Shown in pieces: positions 11,721 to 20,994 of a DNA stretch of 64,000 nt. The position numbers and the translations under genes were made by a program. Each line of letters opens with the position of its first letter. The first letter of the stretch is position 1. The notes beneath the pieces are model-generated. The model worked only from the letters and a program-made list of their open reading frames with translations. It was not told the origin of the DNA and made no database searches. This stretch comes from Cenococcum geophilum 1.58. Its lineage: Eukaryota > Ascomycota > Dothideomycetes > Gloniales > Gloniaceae. The stretch lies in assembly GCA_001692895.1 (NCBI GenBank), contig KV748275.1, positions 248,001-312,000 of the forward strand, in the 5' to 3' direction.

Positions 11721-14700
11721 TCAAAAACTAAGATTCGGGTCCATCCTCCACTCGTGGCAATTATTCGTCACTACACCGCCCTGTTTCCCATTGACACCGT
11801 TGCAGTTGCAGCTATTCTCAGGCACAGCCAAATACTCTGTGCACTCGTCAAAGTTATAGATCCAATCGCACTTGGGCTTGATCTCGAGCGAGATCGTGAT
11901 ATCGACCGTGCCGAAACCGCCGTTGTACGGAAAGGGGGGGCGAGGGCTCGGGTGTGGCTGATTGGGTGGTTGTGGGTGTGGTGGAGGTGGACGAGGTAAT
12001 GGTCGGGGTCGGACAGGTGGTTTGGAGCTCCTCCCAATTCTCGTCGTCGTCGTCGTCACCGGGGTCTGTGTAGGTGCTGTTGTCGCCGAATATGATCCAC
12101 GGCTGGGGGAAGCACGGAGTATTAAAGTCAAGGTAATCACACTCAATGACCTGGGGCTGGTCGAGCAGGCCCACAATGGGCTGGATGGCACGTTTGGGCC
12201 AGCTTCCTGTGGGTGGAGGAGGCGCGCTAGGGCCAATGAATACAGGAGGTGTGGGAAAGGTCTTGGTGGGCGCTGTTGTCGTTAATGATCCGTCCAACCC
12301 AGTGTAGATGACTGAGGGCCAGCCAGGTGTGGTTGCCGGAACGGGCCAGAATTCCGAGAAGCCTTGACGTTTGATCTTATCTTGGCTGTTGTCTTGGGTC
12401 AGCGTCACCACCTCAAACACCCATTGCGATATAGTCATGGGCGGCCGGGTGATGGTGCTCGTCCAGGTTCCTTCGCTGACTGTGAGTAGAGGATAGTTGA
12501 CGGTACTAGTTGCGCCAGTCCAAGGTGGTATCTTGACATTACACGGAGGCGAGCAGGTGAACTGCGGCTGATCCATGTCCCAGATCGAGGGATCAATCCA
12601 AATAGTTTCGCTGAAGTTCGTGCCGTTGCTACCAACGTCCAGAATGGAGATCTGAGACCAGTCGGGGTGAGTGTTCACGTTAAGATTATCGAGAGCTGGA
12701 ATTCCGTTGCCATCCATGACGGCCATATACTTAGCGCCAATGGTGATGAGGTTCTGGATACGCACGTTGGCATAGTTGGAGTCGAGGAGCATAAGCGATT
12801 TTTGGCATGCTTGCGAGTCGATACAGCTTTGCGAATAAGAAGTGAACCAAGAATAAAGGCCCGCGCTTGCAATGAATATGTTCTCAGACTTTGTCATTAT
12901 AACAGACCAAGACCCATCACATCCGCTGAAGTTATTATTAGCGGCACACGAATAATCGGGATCACCGGAAAAGTTGCCAACGACAGCCGCAAAAGGCGCC
13001 GGTGGCGGTGGTGTTGGCTGGAAGTAGGGCGACTCGGTCTGTAAGAAGCCGGCGAAGATATTCGCCGCTCCGTTAAAATTGTACTGATAGAAAACGGAAT
13101 GCTCGGATGTAGTAGCGTAAAGCCTTTCGATCTCGATGTCAACTCTAACCCAAACCCGAAATCGCCAGTTTAAAGGGGGCTGAAACAGGAGAAAGGAAAC
13201 AAGCTTACCATGTAGGATGTGTGCTCTCGATCAAGAAGCCACGCGCGATGTAGATGGTGTTTTGCACCATAGTGTTATTGGCGTCATTTAGATCGGGGTC
13301 ACTATTGGCCGGGTCAGTCATTACATTCTTCAATTCGAGGATGCATCACTTACTCAATCATGTGATCCGAGCCCCAGAGCCACATATTTTCGAAATAGCC
13401 CGATGCCGACGACGTTAGGTGCATCATCAGACTGGCGGCGCTGCATCCCTGATCAATACCGCTCGTCACGGCGGGGCACTCCGTAGGCGTCAGCTGGGAT
13501 CCAGTGGCACCTCCAATACGGGCGTGGCAGTCCCAAAGACCGGCAGATCCAGCGCTCGCAGCTTGAATATTCCACTCTACCAGAATCAGGCCGGCTGTTG
13601 CTCCACGGGTTGTGAAAAGAAGGTCCTGCATCTCCACGTCCCCGACATCGCCGGCGTTCCCGACTTTGAGCAGGACTTTAGGGTTGCTAAAGCTCGTCGT
13701 CAGCAAGGAGAGGAGCAAGACCGAAAAATTGGTACGGAATGTGTGGGTTTGTGGCTGGGTAACAGAAAAATGGAATACAACTTACTTCACATCCTCGAAA
13801 TATGACCCCGAGGCAACCAATTGCGACCAGGTTTCCCCAACGATCTTGGCTCCCGATGGGATTGTCACCGTCGAGGTCAGAATGTACGACCCAGCGTCTA
13901 CAAACAGAATCTTGCCCAAACTCGCATAGAGCGCTGCCTGAAAAGCTGCAGTGTCGTCCGTGGACCCATCACCTGTGGCACCCATGTCCTTCACGTGGAG
14001 GAAATCACCCACAGCGTGATCTTCGTACTGAGGCTTGGCACGCTCAAAGTACGCCCCGGTAGAATCGAGAAGGGTCGAATGTCTTCGGTAGTTTCCAATC
14101 TTGCCCCCCTCAGAAAAGCTGCGAGAACTCGTCGAGCCTTCGTAGACTGGTCCCAGAGCCCACTCGCTCACCACGGCCGAGGATCCGTCCAGAATGGTCT
14201 TGCCGCTGGTGTCCGCGACGGCAGCAGTAACTCCTGACAGGGCGACATTCTCAAGCAAAACTCCTGTGCTGCCGGTCCCGGGACTGGATGTTGGCGGGGC
14301 TATGACAACAGCTGTGCCGGCGTTTGTGAAGGATGAGTCGAAGATGGAGACGGATCCAATGTTGCCTGTACCTTCGTCAGGGACGAGCTTGAATCCCACA
14401 TTCACGTTGGTCATGTTGATGGACTTCCACACCCATCCCCAGTCCCAAATAACATGGACACCGATCGTACAGCCGTTGAATGTAAGGCGCTGGGCCGTGA
14501 ACTGCTGGTTGCCTCCATAGATACCCATCGCGCCGCCCGTGAAAGTGACATCGGATATCTGGCCACCACTGCCATTCTCAGCATACATTCCAATTTGAGT
14601 GGAACCCGACGCGGCCACGAGTTCCGCGTTTTCAAGGCTGGTTGCTTGCGCGACCTGGTAGTGGAGACACGAGATGTTTTGCGCCTGGGCCTTCGTGATG

Positions 14701-17088
14701 TCTATGACGACGTTCCGGATCTGCCGGTAGAAGTTGGCCGTATTGACGTAATACACCTGGTCACCTCCGTCGATGCCCTTGCCTCCACCAGTATATTCAT
14801 CTGTAGATAAGACGCCCAGACCTAGGAAGCTCTGGGAGGCCAGGAGCGTCGGCCGGTCATTTGCGTCGCCAATAACCTGGGTTCCAAATGGCATGGGAAT
14901 CGTGGTAGATATCAGGTACGTCCCTGGGGGGAAATATACGATGGCGTTCTTAGTTGTGGAACCGTTGCATTTCTCACCGCATCGAGTCCCATTATTCATC
15001 GCACTCTTGATGGCTTTCGTATCATCCTAGACGGGTGACAGTCAGCATAAGTCCAGTGAGACCGTTTATGATTGAAGGGGGGATCTCATTCTGCGGACTC
15101 ACCGTAACACCATCGCCCACCGCGCCATAGTCGAGCACGTTGCGGAAGACGACGTATTCTGGGTCGTTGCCCCAAGGAACAGTGCCTTTCCGAGCAAGAC
15201 TCTGCATCCAGTATGTGCCCGCAGCAGCAACTGCGCGCTTGGTGGCATTTCCTGTCGTTGCTACAGCGTCCGCCTCGGCCACGAGAGCTGCAGCCTCAGC
15301 AATTTGGTCGGTGATTTGCAAGAGAGGTGTGACATCTTGGTTCGGGTTCGTTGTGGCATTTCCTTCTGGGACGATGCTTCTCCCCACCACAGTCCCAGGC
15401 TTCAATCCGTATGTGTTGCGCAGCGGCTTTGCCAGACGGGCCTGGTTAAGCTTGGACGACTCGACCAGGGCCTGCTCGACGACGGTTCGCGCATCTTGAA
15501 GTTGTTGCGAGGTGGCTCTCTTCAGGAGGGGAGTGATGTTGGCATAAGATATACTCCTCACCCTAGCCTTGCCTAAAACGGGCTGGCGTTTGGTCCATGT
15601 GACTGCCTCCTTAAGCTCCGGCTCGTGCCGAGCCTCTTTAACTTCCTCTTCATCTTCACTTTGGTCCTCCTCATCGTAATCATCGAAATCAAAGCGGAAT
15701 TGCCGATCCGTGCCGTTCATCTCAGGCATATGCATAGTCGAACCAGTTAGATCAGACCAGTTCACCCACGAATCATTTGCAGGCACGAGGAATTCAGTTC
15801 CATGACCGGACTTGATACGGTCCTCGAGCTCTGTGATATTCAGTTCCGCCGGCCAACGATGGGTCGGGAACGTGAAGTTGCCTGCTTCTCCAGCTGCACG
15901 CTTCTTTGCTTGTGTGACGTGGTCTGTTGCCTCTACCTGGGACATGGCCGGGTCCGAGTACGTCCAGATGCGGGCCGCGTAGCCATCGGCCACGTTATTC
16001 TGGACGAAGCCGAAGAGGACGACGCTGTTCTTTGGTTGGTAAAAGGGAAACTGTTGATACATTTCCTGCCTTTGGTCTATAAGCTTCTCTAGTGCCTTAC
16101 GCAGGGCCCCGTGGGAAGTGGCTTGCCCTGCAACGTCGAGAGTCAGCAATACCCTTTTTTTGAGGATTTGAGGATGTAACACTCGAAATTGCATACAGTT
16201 TTGCTCGGCCTTGACACCTGCACCACAGCGCATCCCGGCACAACGAGTTTGCGCTGGAGTACTTCCATCAGTGTTGTCACCGCCTTCCACCCAAGTAGCA
16301 GGTGGAAACTCATCACAAGTGTATCTGACCTTTGATAACTCAGTCACCTGGTTCTGGGCGTTGCGCAAGTTTATGATGCCGTTTATATCGGTGTTGGGCT
16401 CGAGTGCGGTCGAGAACCAGGCGCCGTCCTGACGCATGACGGTCCTCTGATCAACCTCGGGGCAAATGTGTATGTTTTTCCATGTTAATGCTCCAGTGGT
16501 TGGACATGAGTGCTTGCCGCGCTGCGTTCGCCGAGTTGTCGAGCTTTTTCCCGTGTTGAAATCATAGCCAAAGATATAATTAGGAAGGCCGCTATTGGGG
16601 TGTGGTAGCTTCCCCCGCGTAGTCTGGTACCAATTGTAGCCGTTTTTGCATATGTCTTTCATGTAATAACAGTTGTAAACGAGGTATACAGACTCTGGGG
16701 AGAGGTCGATAACTTGCTGCCAGGCATCGTTTATGGTAGGCTGGCTTTAAAACCGTAGTCAGCAAAGACAGTTTTGAGATGTATATTCACTTGTGTACAT
16801 ATACTTGTACATATGTCTACCCCCTGCGTTAAAAGTAACATCTTGCTCACTGAAGAATCGAAATTCTCCAACGACACAGAATAGTCCTCAGACACGAACA
16901 GGGCGACTATAAAAGACAGAAATCAACGCTCAAGCTACTTACTAGAAATACGCTTGGACAGTGGTACCTGCGGTAGTGCCGGGTATAGTCCTCTCATCAT
17001 AATCTTGTAAGAATTGAGCCACCACAAAATAACTTAAGCGAAGAAAAAGGAATGCCACAAGGTACGCGATAAACCGTAAGAAAACCAT
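11721..17088 (-). CDS. secreted NucA/NucB-like nuclease domain fused to GH55 beta-1,3-glucanase
   Basis: Model (minus strand): exons 17088-16943, 16849-16805, 16744-16197, 16127-15103, 15026-13786, 13686-13354, 13301-13209 and 13123-11721, about 1610 residues. The start gives a signal peptide (MVFLRFIAYLVAFLFLRLSY). Residues ~90-250 carry CDEFPPATWVEGG and AEQNWQ, matching the NucA/NucB DNase family (Bacillus NucB has DEYPPA..EGG). An acidic, Thr/Lys-rich linker follows. From ~570 the GH55 fold starts with FRNVLDYGAVGDGVT-DDT, contains CLHYQVAQATSLENAELV, and repeats as HVKDMGATGDGSTDDTAAF; later PTWLYATTSEHSVFYQYNF is typical of GH55. The tail is Pro/Ser/Thr-rich and ends CNCNGVNGKQGG...NNCHEWRMDPN. 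Seven introns have GT-AG ends; those at 15027-15102, 13687-13785, 13302-13353, 13124-13208 and 16128-16196 are firm, the first two less so. One extra base in a C7 run (11934-11940) breaks the frame before the tail. Expected role: cleavage of beta-1,3-glucan and possibly of DNA outside the cell. Confidence 0.82.
11934..11940 (-). other. homopolymer frameshift in the glucanase gene
   Basis: Seven consecutive G on the plus strand (C on the coding strand). Before the run the frame reads TPEPSPP. After it the family-typical C-terminus (PYNGGFGTVDITISLEIK onward) is one frame away. Dropping one C joins them exactly. This is either a sequencing/assembly error or a real recent disruption. Confidence 0.85.
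16128..16196 (-). other. 69-bp in-frame intron inside the nuclease domain
   Basis: Donor GTATGC, branch site GCTGACT and acceptor TTGCAG are all present. The length is a multiple of three with no stop, so the region also reads through. Splicing joins AACT to GG and gives AEQNWQATSHGAL, a Trp-containing join that fits this domain, whereas read-through inserts 23 unrelated residues. I therefore call it an intron. Confidence 0.8.
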
Positions 17089-17399
17089 GTTATTGGGCAA
17101 CTTGGTAGAGTCGAGATTCCCAACTCAAGATGGAGAGGGAACGAGCAAAATCCTCTCTTGCTTGACGATTGTTTAACATGGTATAGTAGTGACTGACATC
17201 TACTGATATAGAGCATTCGATAACATTCTCGTGCATGACCGTGTCGCAAAAAGGGGTTGAATATAATCAGGCCACGTGCGGTGAATGTGAGTCCAATTCC
17301 CCGGGTAAATTCAAAGCTAAAATCCACATTTATTGTTTCTCGTAAGTTTGCATCGGATGTAACTATCATCACCCTATTAACAATGTCTTTTCGTGTCTC

Positions 17400-17731
17400 G
17401 TAGAAGCTTTGGCCACCGCATGCACGGCACGATTTCAAATACTTAATATCTTAACAATCGCAAAAGCTATTTATCTAGAATTTTAAATATAGCTTATTAA
17501 ATTGTAGATGAAGCCTTTTATAAACTAAAATAATAAAAATTATATTATAATATAAAATAATATTATGTTTATATTTTTATTTCACAAAGAGCTTTATTTA
17601 ATATTCGATAAGCCATATTTAAAATTTTATATAAATAGCTCTTATAGTTGTTGAGATATAAGTATTTGAAAAAGACGTATTTTGGTGCTGTGCATGCGGT
17701 GGCTGCGTGCACGCGGTGGCCAAAGCTTCTA
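17400..17731. repeat. MITE-like inverted-repeat element, about 330 bp
   Basis: The ends are inverted: GTAGAAGCTTTGGCCACCGC at 17400 and its reverse complement GCGGTGGCCAAAGCTTCTAC at the right end. The similarity continues inward through CATGCACRGCAC, TTTCAAATACTTA and AAAGCTATTTAT. The right arm carries a short duplication of the GCGTGCACGC segment. The centre is very AT-rich and non-coding. I found no convincing target duplication. Confidence 0.65.
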
Positions 17732-17802
17732 CCTGCAGCGGGAGTTCTGCAGGGACGAATGCAGCTTGCTACTCTCCCCCCCAGACCTTAATCCGAGGTC
17801 GA

Positions 17803-17987
17803 CACGACGAAGTCACGCGATACCAAATCTTACGGAGGTACAGGCCGTGATGTTTGTTACACCGCCCTGGTTCTGCCACTAACCAAATCATTCTGCCCAT
17901 GTAAAACAATCCCTGCGAGCGCGGGCGGTGTAACAAACATCACGGCCTGTACCTCCGCAAATTTAACGTTGCGTGATTTCGCCTTCC
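17803..17987. repeat. long perfect hairpin in the divergent promoter
   Basis: A 35-bp arm at 17833-17867, starting CGGAGGTACAGGCCGTGATG, is repeated exactly as its reverse complement at 17923-17957 with a 55-bp loop. Weaker pairing extends outward (CGAAGTCACGC against GCGTGATTTCG) to a total arm of about 65 bp. The absence of mutation in the arms suggests a recent origin or selection. Confidence 0.85.
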
Positions 17988-18286
17988 TTTCTCAGTCACT
18001 GCATCTTGACAATCTAGGAATCATGCAACCCATTCATCTCGACCTCGGGGCTGACCAAAGCTCGTCATGGGTCGAAGCGACTAGGGGTTTTCTTGCAGTC
18101 GAATTTCTTTCCTGCTTTCCAATTAATACTTATGAAAATCCCTGCCATATCCTACTTTGTGAAGTTGCACAAGAGAGGGGCCACTATTACCTCCACCATA
18201 TATTTAACATTCTCTAACCGTGGTCTTCTGTTGCTCAAAGGGCGCTCAACTTCCCATTATCAAACTTCTACTTTCTCACAACAGCC

Positions 18287-20078
18287 ATGAAGTTCTTTCG
18301 TGGGCAGACTCGGTCGCCCAATTTTCTCTCCTTTACACTTTTCCTTCTCTCCATATTTACGGTTAACGCGTCAAACCAGTGCCAACCCGCTACATGGCCA
18401 AAGGCCAATCTTCGTCGTGCCGTGACTACTTCCACAACCACCTCCAACGCCACTACTGCCACTTCCAACATCACTAGCATAATCAGCACTGGAAACGTCC
18501 AGCCGGGTCAGGTCAACTGCCGCTACTCTGCCAGTACGTATAGCGACGTCAACTACTATACGTGTACCCAGCTGGCTGATAGATACGGAATCACGGTTCA
18601 GGCGTTCTTTACGTTGAACCCCGAGTTGGACCTAGATTGTTCGAATATCCAGCCAAATAGCGAGTACTGCGTTGCCGGGTGTAAGTACCAAACCATAGCA
18701 TCTATGGGTTGCAGAAACTAATAAATGAATCTCATATGAACAGTCATTGAGCCCCTGAGAGCCACAGCCGGACTCTGTGGTCCCCCGAACCAGAATGCCA
18801 CATGTCTCGGCACCGCATATCAATGCTGCAATGCAGAAACCTGGACCTGTGGTAACACCACGTAAGTCACCTATATCTCCAGCTTGTCATGACTTTAAAT
18901 AGTTTCGTACTAACGAGAACCCAAATCTTAGAGCGGACTGTTCGCCAGGCACTTGCTACGAGGGCGCCTGCGTGGGCGAAAATATCTATGGCACGGACGG
19001 CACATGTGGCTACCAGTATGGGAACCGTCTCTGTGCCGGAGTATGGGGCGACTGCTGCAACATGAACGGGACATGTGGTACTGGCTCTGCTTTTTGTGGC
19101 ACTGGTGTATGCCAGTCGGGCAACTGCACAAGACCAGCCGTAAATCCAACCTTGCCCTCTTGGCTAAGTGGGAATACAACTGATGGCACCTGTGGAGGGG
19201 CGAATTTCACCACTTGTAACGTGGTTTATGGGAATTGCTGTAACAAAGATGGGCTTTGCGGGTCACTTATATCGGATTGTGGAGTGGGATGGTGAGTTCC
19301 AAGCTTTCTTTCACACTTCCTGCCTTTGTATCTTATTGTCGCTATCATTAGATGCGGGGTTAACTCGGTACATAGCCAACCTCAATTCGGGAGCTGCAGT
19401 TCTCTTTCCTCGAGTACAACTTCTTCGACGACCCAACCTACAACTACCAGCAGTACAAAATCTTTGCCCCCAACAACGACAACCAGCACGTCCTCCTCAT
19501 CGTCGATAACTACTAGCTCTACAATTACAGCGATTTCCTCTCTTCCTTCCTGTGGCCAAACCCGTTTTAGCAACATGCTCGGACAATACTCAACTCTCGG
19601 ATGCTCCAGTCCCGATCCCGGCTGCCTTCGCAACAACGTCAATTTCGGCTACGGAATACGTGACTGCTCGAATGGAGCCTGTGGCACTGCCGTTGCCAGT
19701 ACCGTAATCGCCTTTGAAAGTGCTTACTGTTCGTCTGCGCTTGCCACCCAAACAACCAATCCATCATCGACAACTACTAGCTCCACAGTGACAGGCATCT
19801 CTAGTCTTCCTTCCTGTGGTCAAACTTGCTTCAACATGCTCGGCCAATACTCAAGTCTTGGATGCTCTACTCCAGACCCAGCCTGTCTTTGCAACAACGT
19901 CAATTTCGGCTACGGTGTTCGCGACTGCTCCAATGGAGCCTGTGGCACTGCCGTCGCCAGTACCGTAATAGCCTTCGAAAGTGCTTACTGTTCGTCCGCG
20001 CCTGCCACCCAAACAGCCACTCCAACGACGGCAGCTACAGGCGTTTCTGCTCTTCATTCTTGTGGCCAAGTCTGCTAG
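18287..20078 (+). CDS. secreted LysM / CBM18 / CFEM-repeat protein
   Basis: Exons 18287-18680, 18744-18861, 18932-19291 and 19376-20078 join in frame to 524 residues. Introns of 63, 70 and 84 bp have GT-AG ends; the second has a CTAAC branch site. The third acceptor (CATAG) was chosen because it avoids a stop and gives CGVGCQPQFGSC, the standard end of a hevein-type domain. Order: hydrophobic signal peptide (~1-28); Thr-rich segment; LysM (~78-131, CRYSASTYSDVNYYTCTQLA through NIQPNSEYCV); three Cys-rich chitin-binding type-1 domains (~140-300, each with a CC pair such as GDCCNMNGTCG); Ser/Thr linker; two CFEM-like repeats (~347-410 and ~435-498). Repeat 2 has all eight Cys (CGQTC...DPACLC...C...C...C); repeat 1 has Arg at the second and fifth. 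The frame ends in a truncated third repeat (CGQVC-stop). Likely an extracellular chitin-binding protein, possibly shielding or recognising walls. Confidence 0.85.
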
Positions 20079-20266
20079 AGCAATATGTAGGTCAATACTC
20101 GACTCTCGGGTGTGCTAGTACTTCCAATGCGGCTTGTCTCTGTAGTAATGTTAATTTTGGATATGGTATTCGGGATTGTGCTAATGGTGCTTGTGGTACT
20201 GCTGTTGCAAGCACTGTGATTTCTTTTGGGAGCTCGTATTGTGCCTCTGCAACGGCAACTTCTTAG
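20049..20266 (+). pseudogene. third CFEM-like repeat, cut off by stop and frameshift
   Basis: After CGQVC the frame meets TAG where repeat 1 has TTT, and one T is missing in ATGT(T)AGGTCAATAC. Beyond it the reading resumes in another frame with a well conserved repeat (GQYSTLGCA, ACLCSNVNFGYGIRDCANGACGTAVASTV) to a stop at 20264-20266. All downstream Cys are kept, but the Asp of the DPxCLC motif is Asn-like (TSNAACLC). The ancestral protein evidently had three repeats. Confidence 0.8.
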
Positions 20267-20340
20267 CTTAAGTTAAAGCTAGATATGCTGGAGAACAAAT
20301 TTAGATTGTTATATACTGTATTCTAACTTTGATATAGTTA

Positions 20341-20348
20341 TAAAGAAA
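20341..20348. repeat. 8-bp target duplication of the MITE (left)
   Basis: TAAAGAAA, repeated exactly at 20924-20931 on the other side of the element. Confidence 0.9.
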
Positions 20349-20923
20349 GGACAGCTGTAAAGGGACACCCCCTAATTGATACACTGACACCCCCCACTGA
20401 TTGAGTTTGTTCCTCCCGGATTAAGTTAGAATATCACGTGAAAATAAGTTGTTTGCATCTGCATCGCGAAAATCAAATTATTATTACTCATATAACCGTA
20501 ACACCTTAATTGCGCAGTACTCTATAAGGCGCCACATGAACTTATTTAGGTGCTGCCTCTGTTTAATGTTTACGAACTGCCTCTATAAGCATGCCCGCAC
20601 CCGCGCCTGCGTCCGCACCTACACCCGCGCCCACGCCTACGACTATACGCGTAGTATACCCGGTATTCTGTTCGAATGCTAATGGCTTGCGACAAATCGA
20701 TGTATTAACGCAAAGAGAGCCAGCCGGGCGGCCGCGGAGGCGCTTAATAGTTAGAGGATGGGGTGGGAATAGGTAAGGCAAATACGAGGTAATATTTTGG
20801 GTTATAGGCGCGCGACGGTCACGCACTGATGCAGATGCAAACAACTTAAATTCACATGATATTCTCACTTAATCCGGGAGGAACTAAACTCAATTAGTGG
20901 GGGGTATCCCTCTACCGCTGTCC
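20349..20923. mobile_element. hAT-like non-autonomous element (MITE), copy 1
   Basis: 575 bp with long imperfect terminal inverted repeats: GGACAGCTGTAAAGGGA at the left, GGACAGCGGTAGAGGGA when the right end is inverted. The repeats extend about 110 bp inward through GTTTGTTCCTCCCGGATTAAGT and GTTGTTTGCATCTGCAT. The 8-bp duplication TAAAGAAA on both sides is the signature of the hAT superfamily. The interior has a GC-rich CCCGCR-type run (about 20590-20645) and no transposase, so mobilisation would need a helper elsewhere. It is much less RIP-altered than the copy at 29187-38590. Confidence 0.88.
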
Positions 20924-20994
20924 TAAAGAAATGGTCAGATTCCCAATAACCCGCTACCCCTTTGCATTCCCGAAACTGGAATAGCCAAGTAGAA

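Larger units (their letters stand above)
17089..18286. promoter_or_regulatory. shared divergent intergenic region
   Basis: About 1.2 kb separates the two start codons of the divergent glucanase and LysM genes, so both promoters must lie here. It contains an AT-rich inverted-repeat unit (17400-17731) and a strong GC-richer hairpin (17803-17987), listed separately. No TATA box or known operator could be assigned with confidence. The open frames in this stretch (for example 17034-17438 minus) look spurious: they overlap the inverted repeats and have no domain. Confidence 0.55.

Noticed and set aside
13302..13353. Possible frameshift or second gene break between ORFs at 13350 and 12897
   Set aside because: Standard introns (13302-13353 and 13124-13208) join the frames perfectly and give GH55-typical sequence.
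12667..16432. Long plus-strand ORFs opposite the glucanase (e.g. 13419-13805, 13821-14237, 15140-15499)
   Set aside because: They are shadows of the GC-rich minus-strand exons with no recognisable domain.
17034..17438. 134-codon minus-strand open frame over the glucanase start
   Set aside because: It overlaps exon 1 in another frame and runs into the inverted-repeat unit. Its CGGQSFY start comes from the repeat arm and recurs at 17720, so it is a by-product of the repeat.
17682..18290. Short plus-strand open frames upstream of the LysM gene
   Set aside because: They cross the hairpin arms, lack domains and have no consistent codon pattern.
19292..19375. Alternative acceptor at 19350 (CATTAG) for the third LysM-gene intron
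   Set aside because: It creates a TGA across the junction. The CATAG acceptor 25 bp later keeps the frame and completes the hevein-type Cys pattern.
20563..20868. ORFs inside the MITE
   Set aside because: Their sequence is a low-complexity Gly/Ala/Val run from the CCCGCR tract; no transposase motif.
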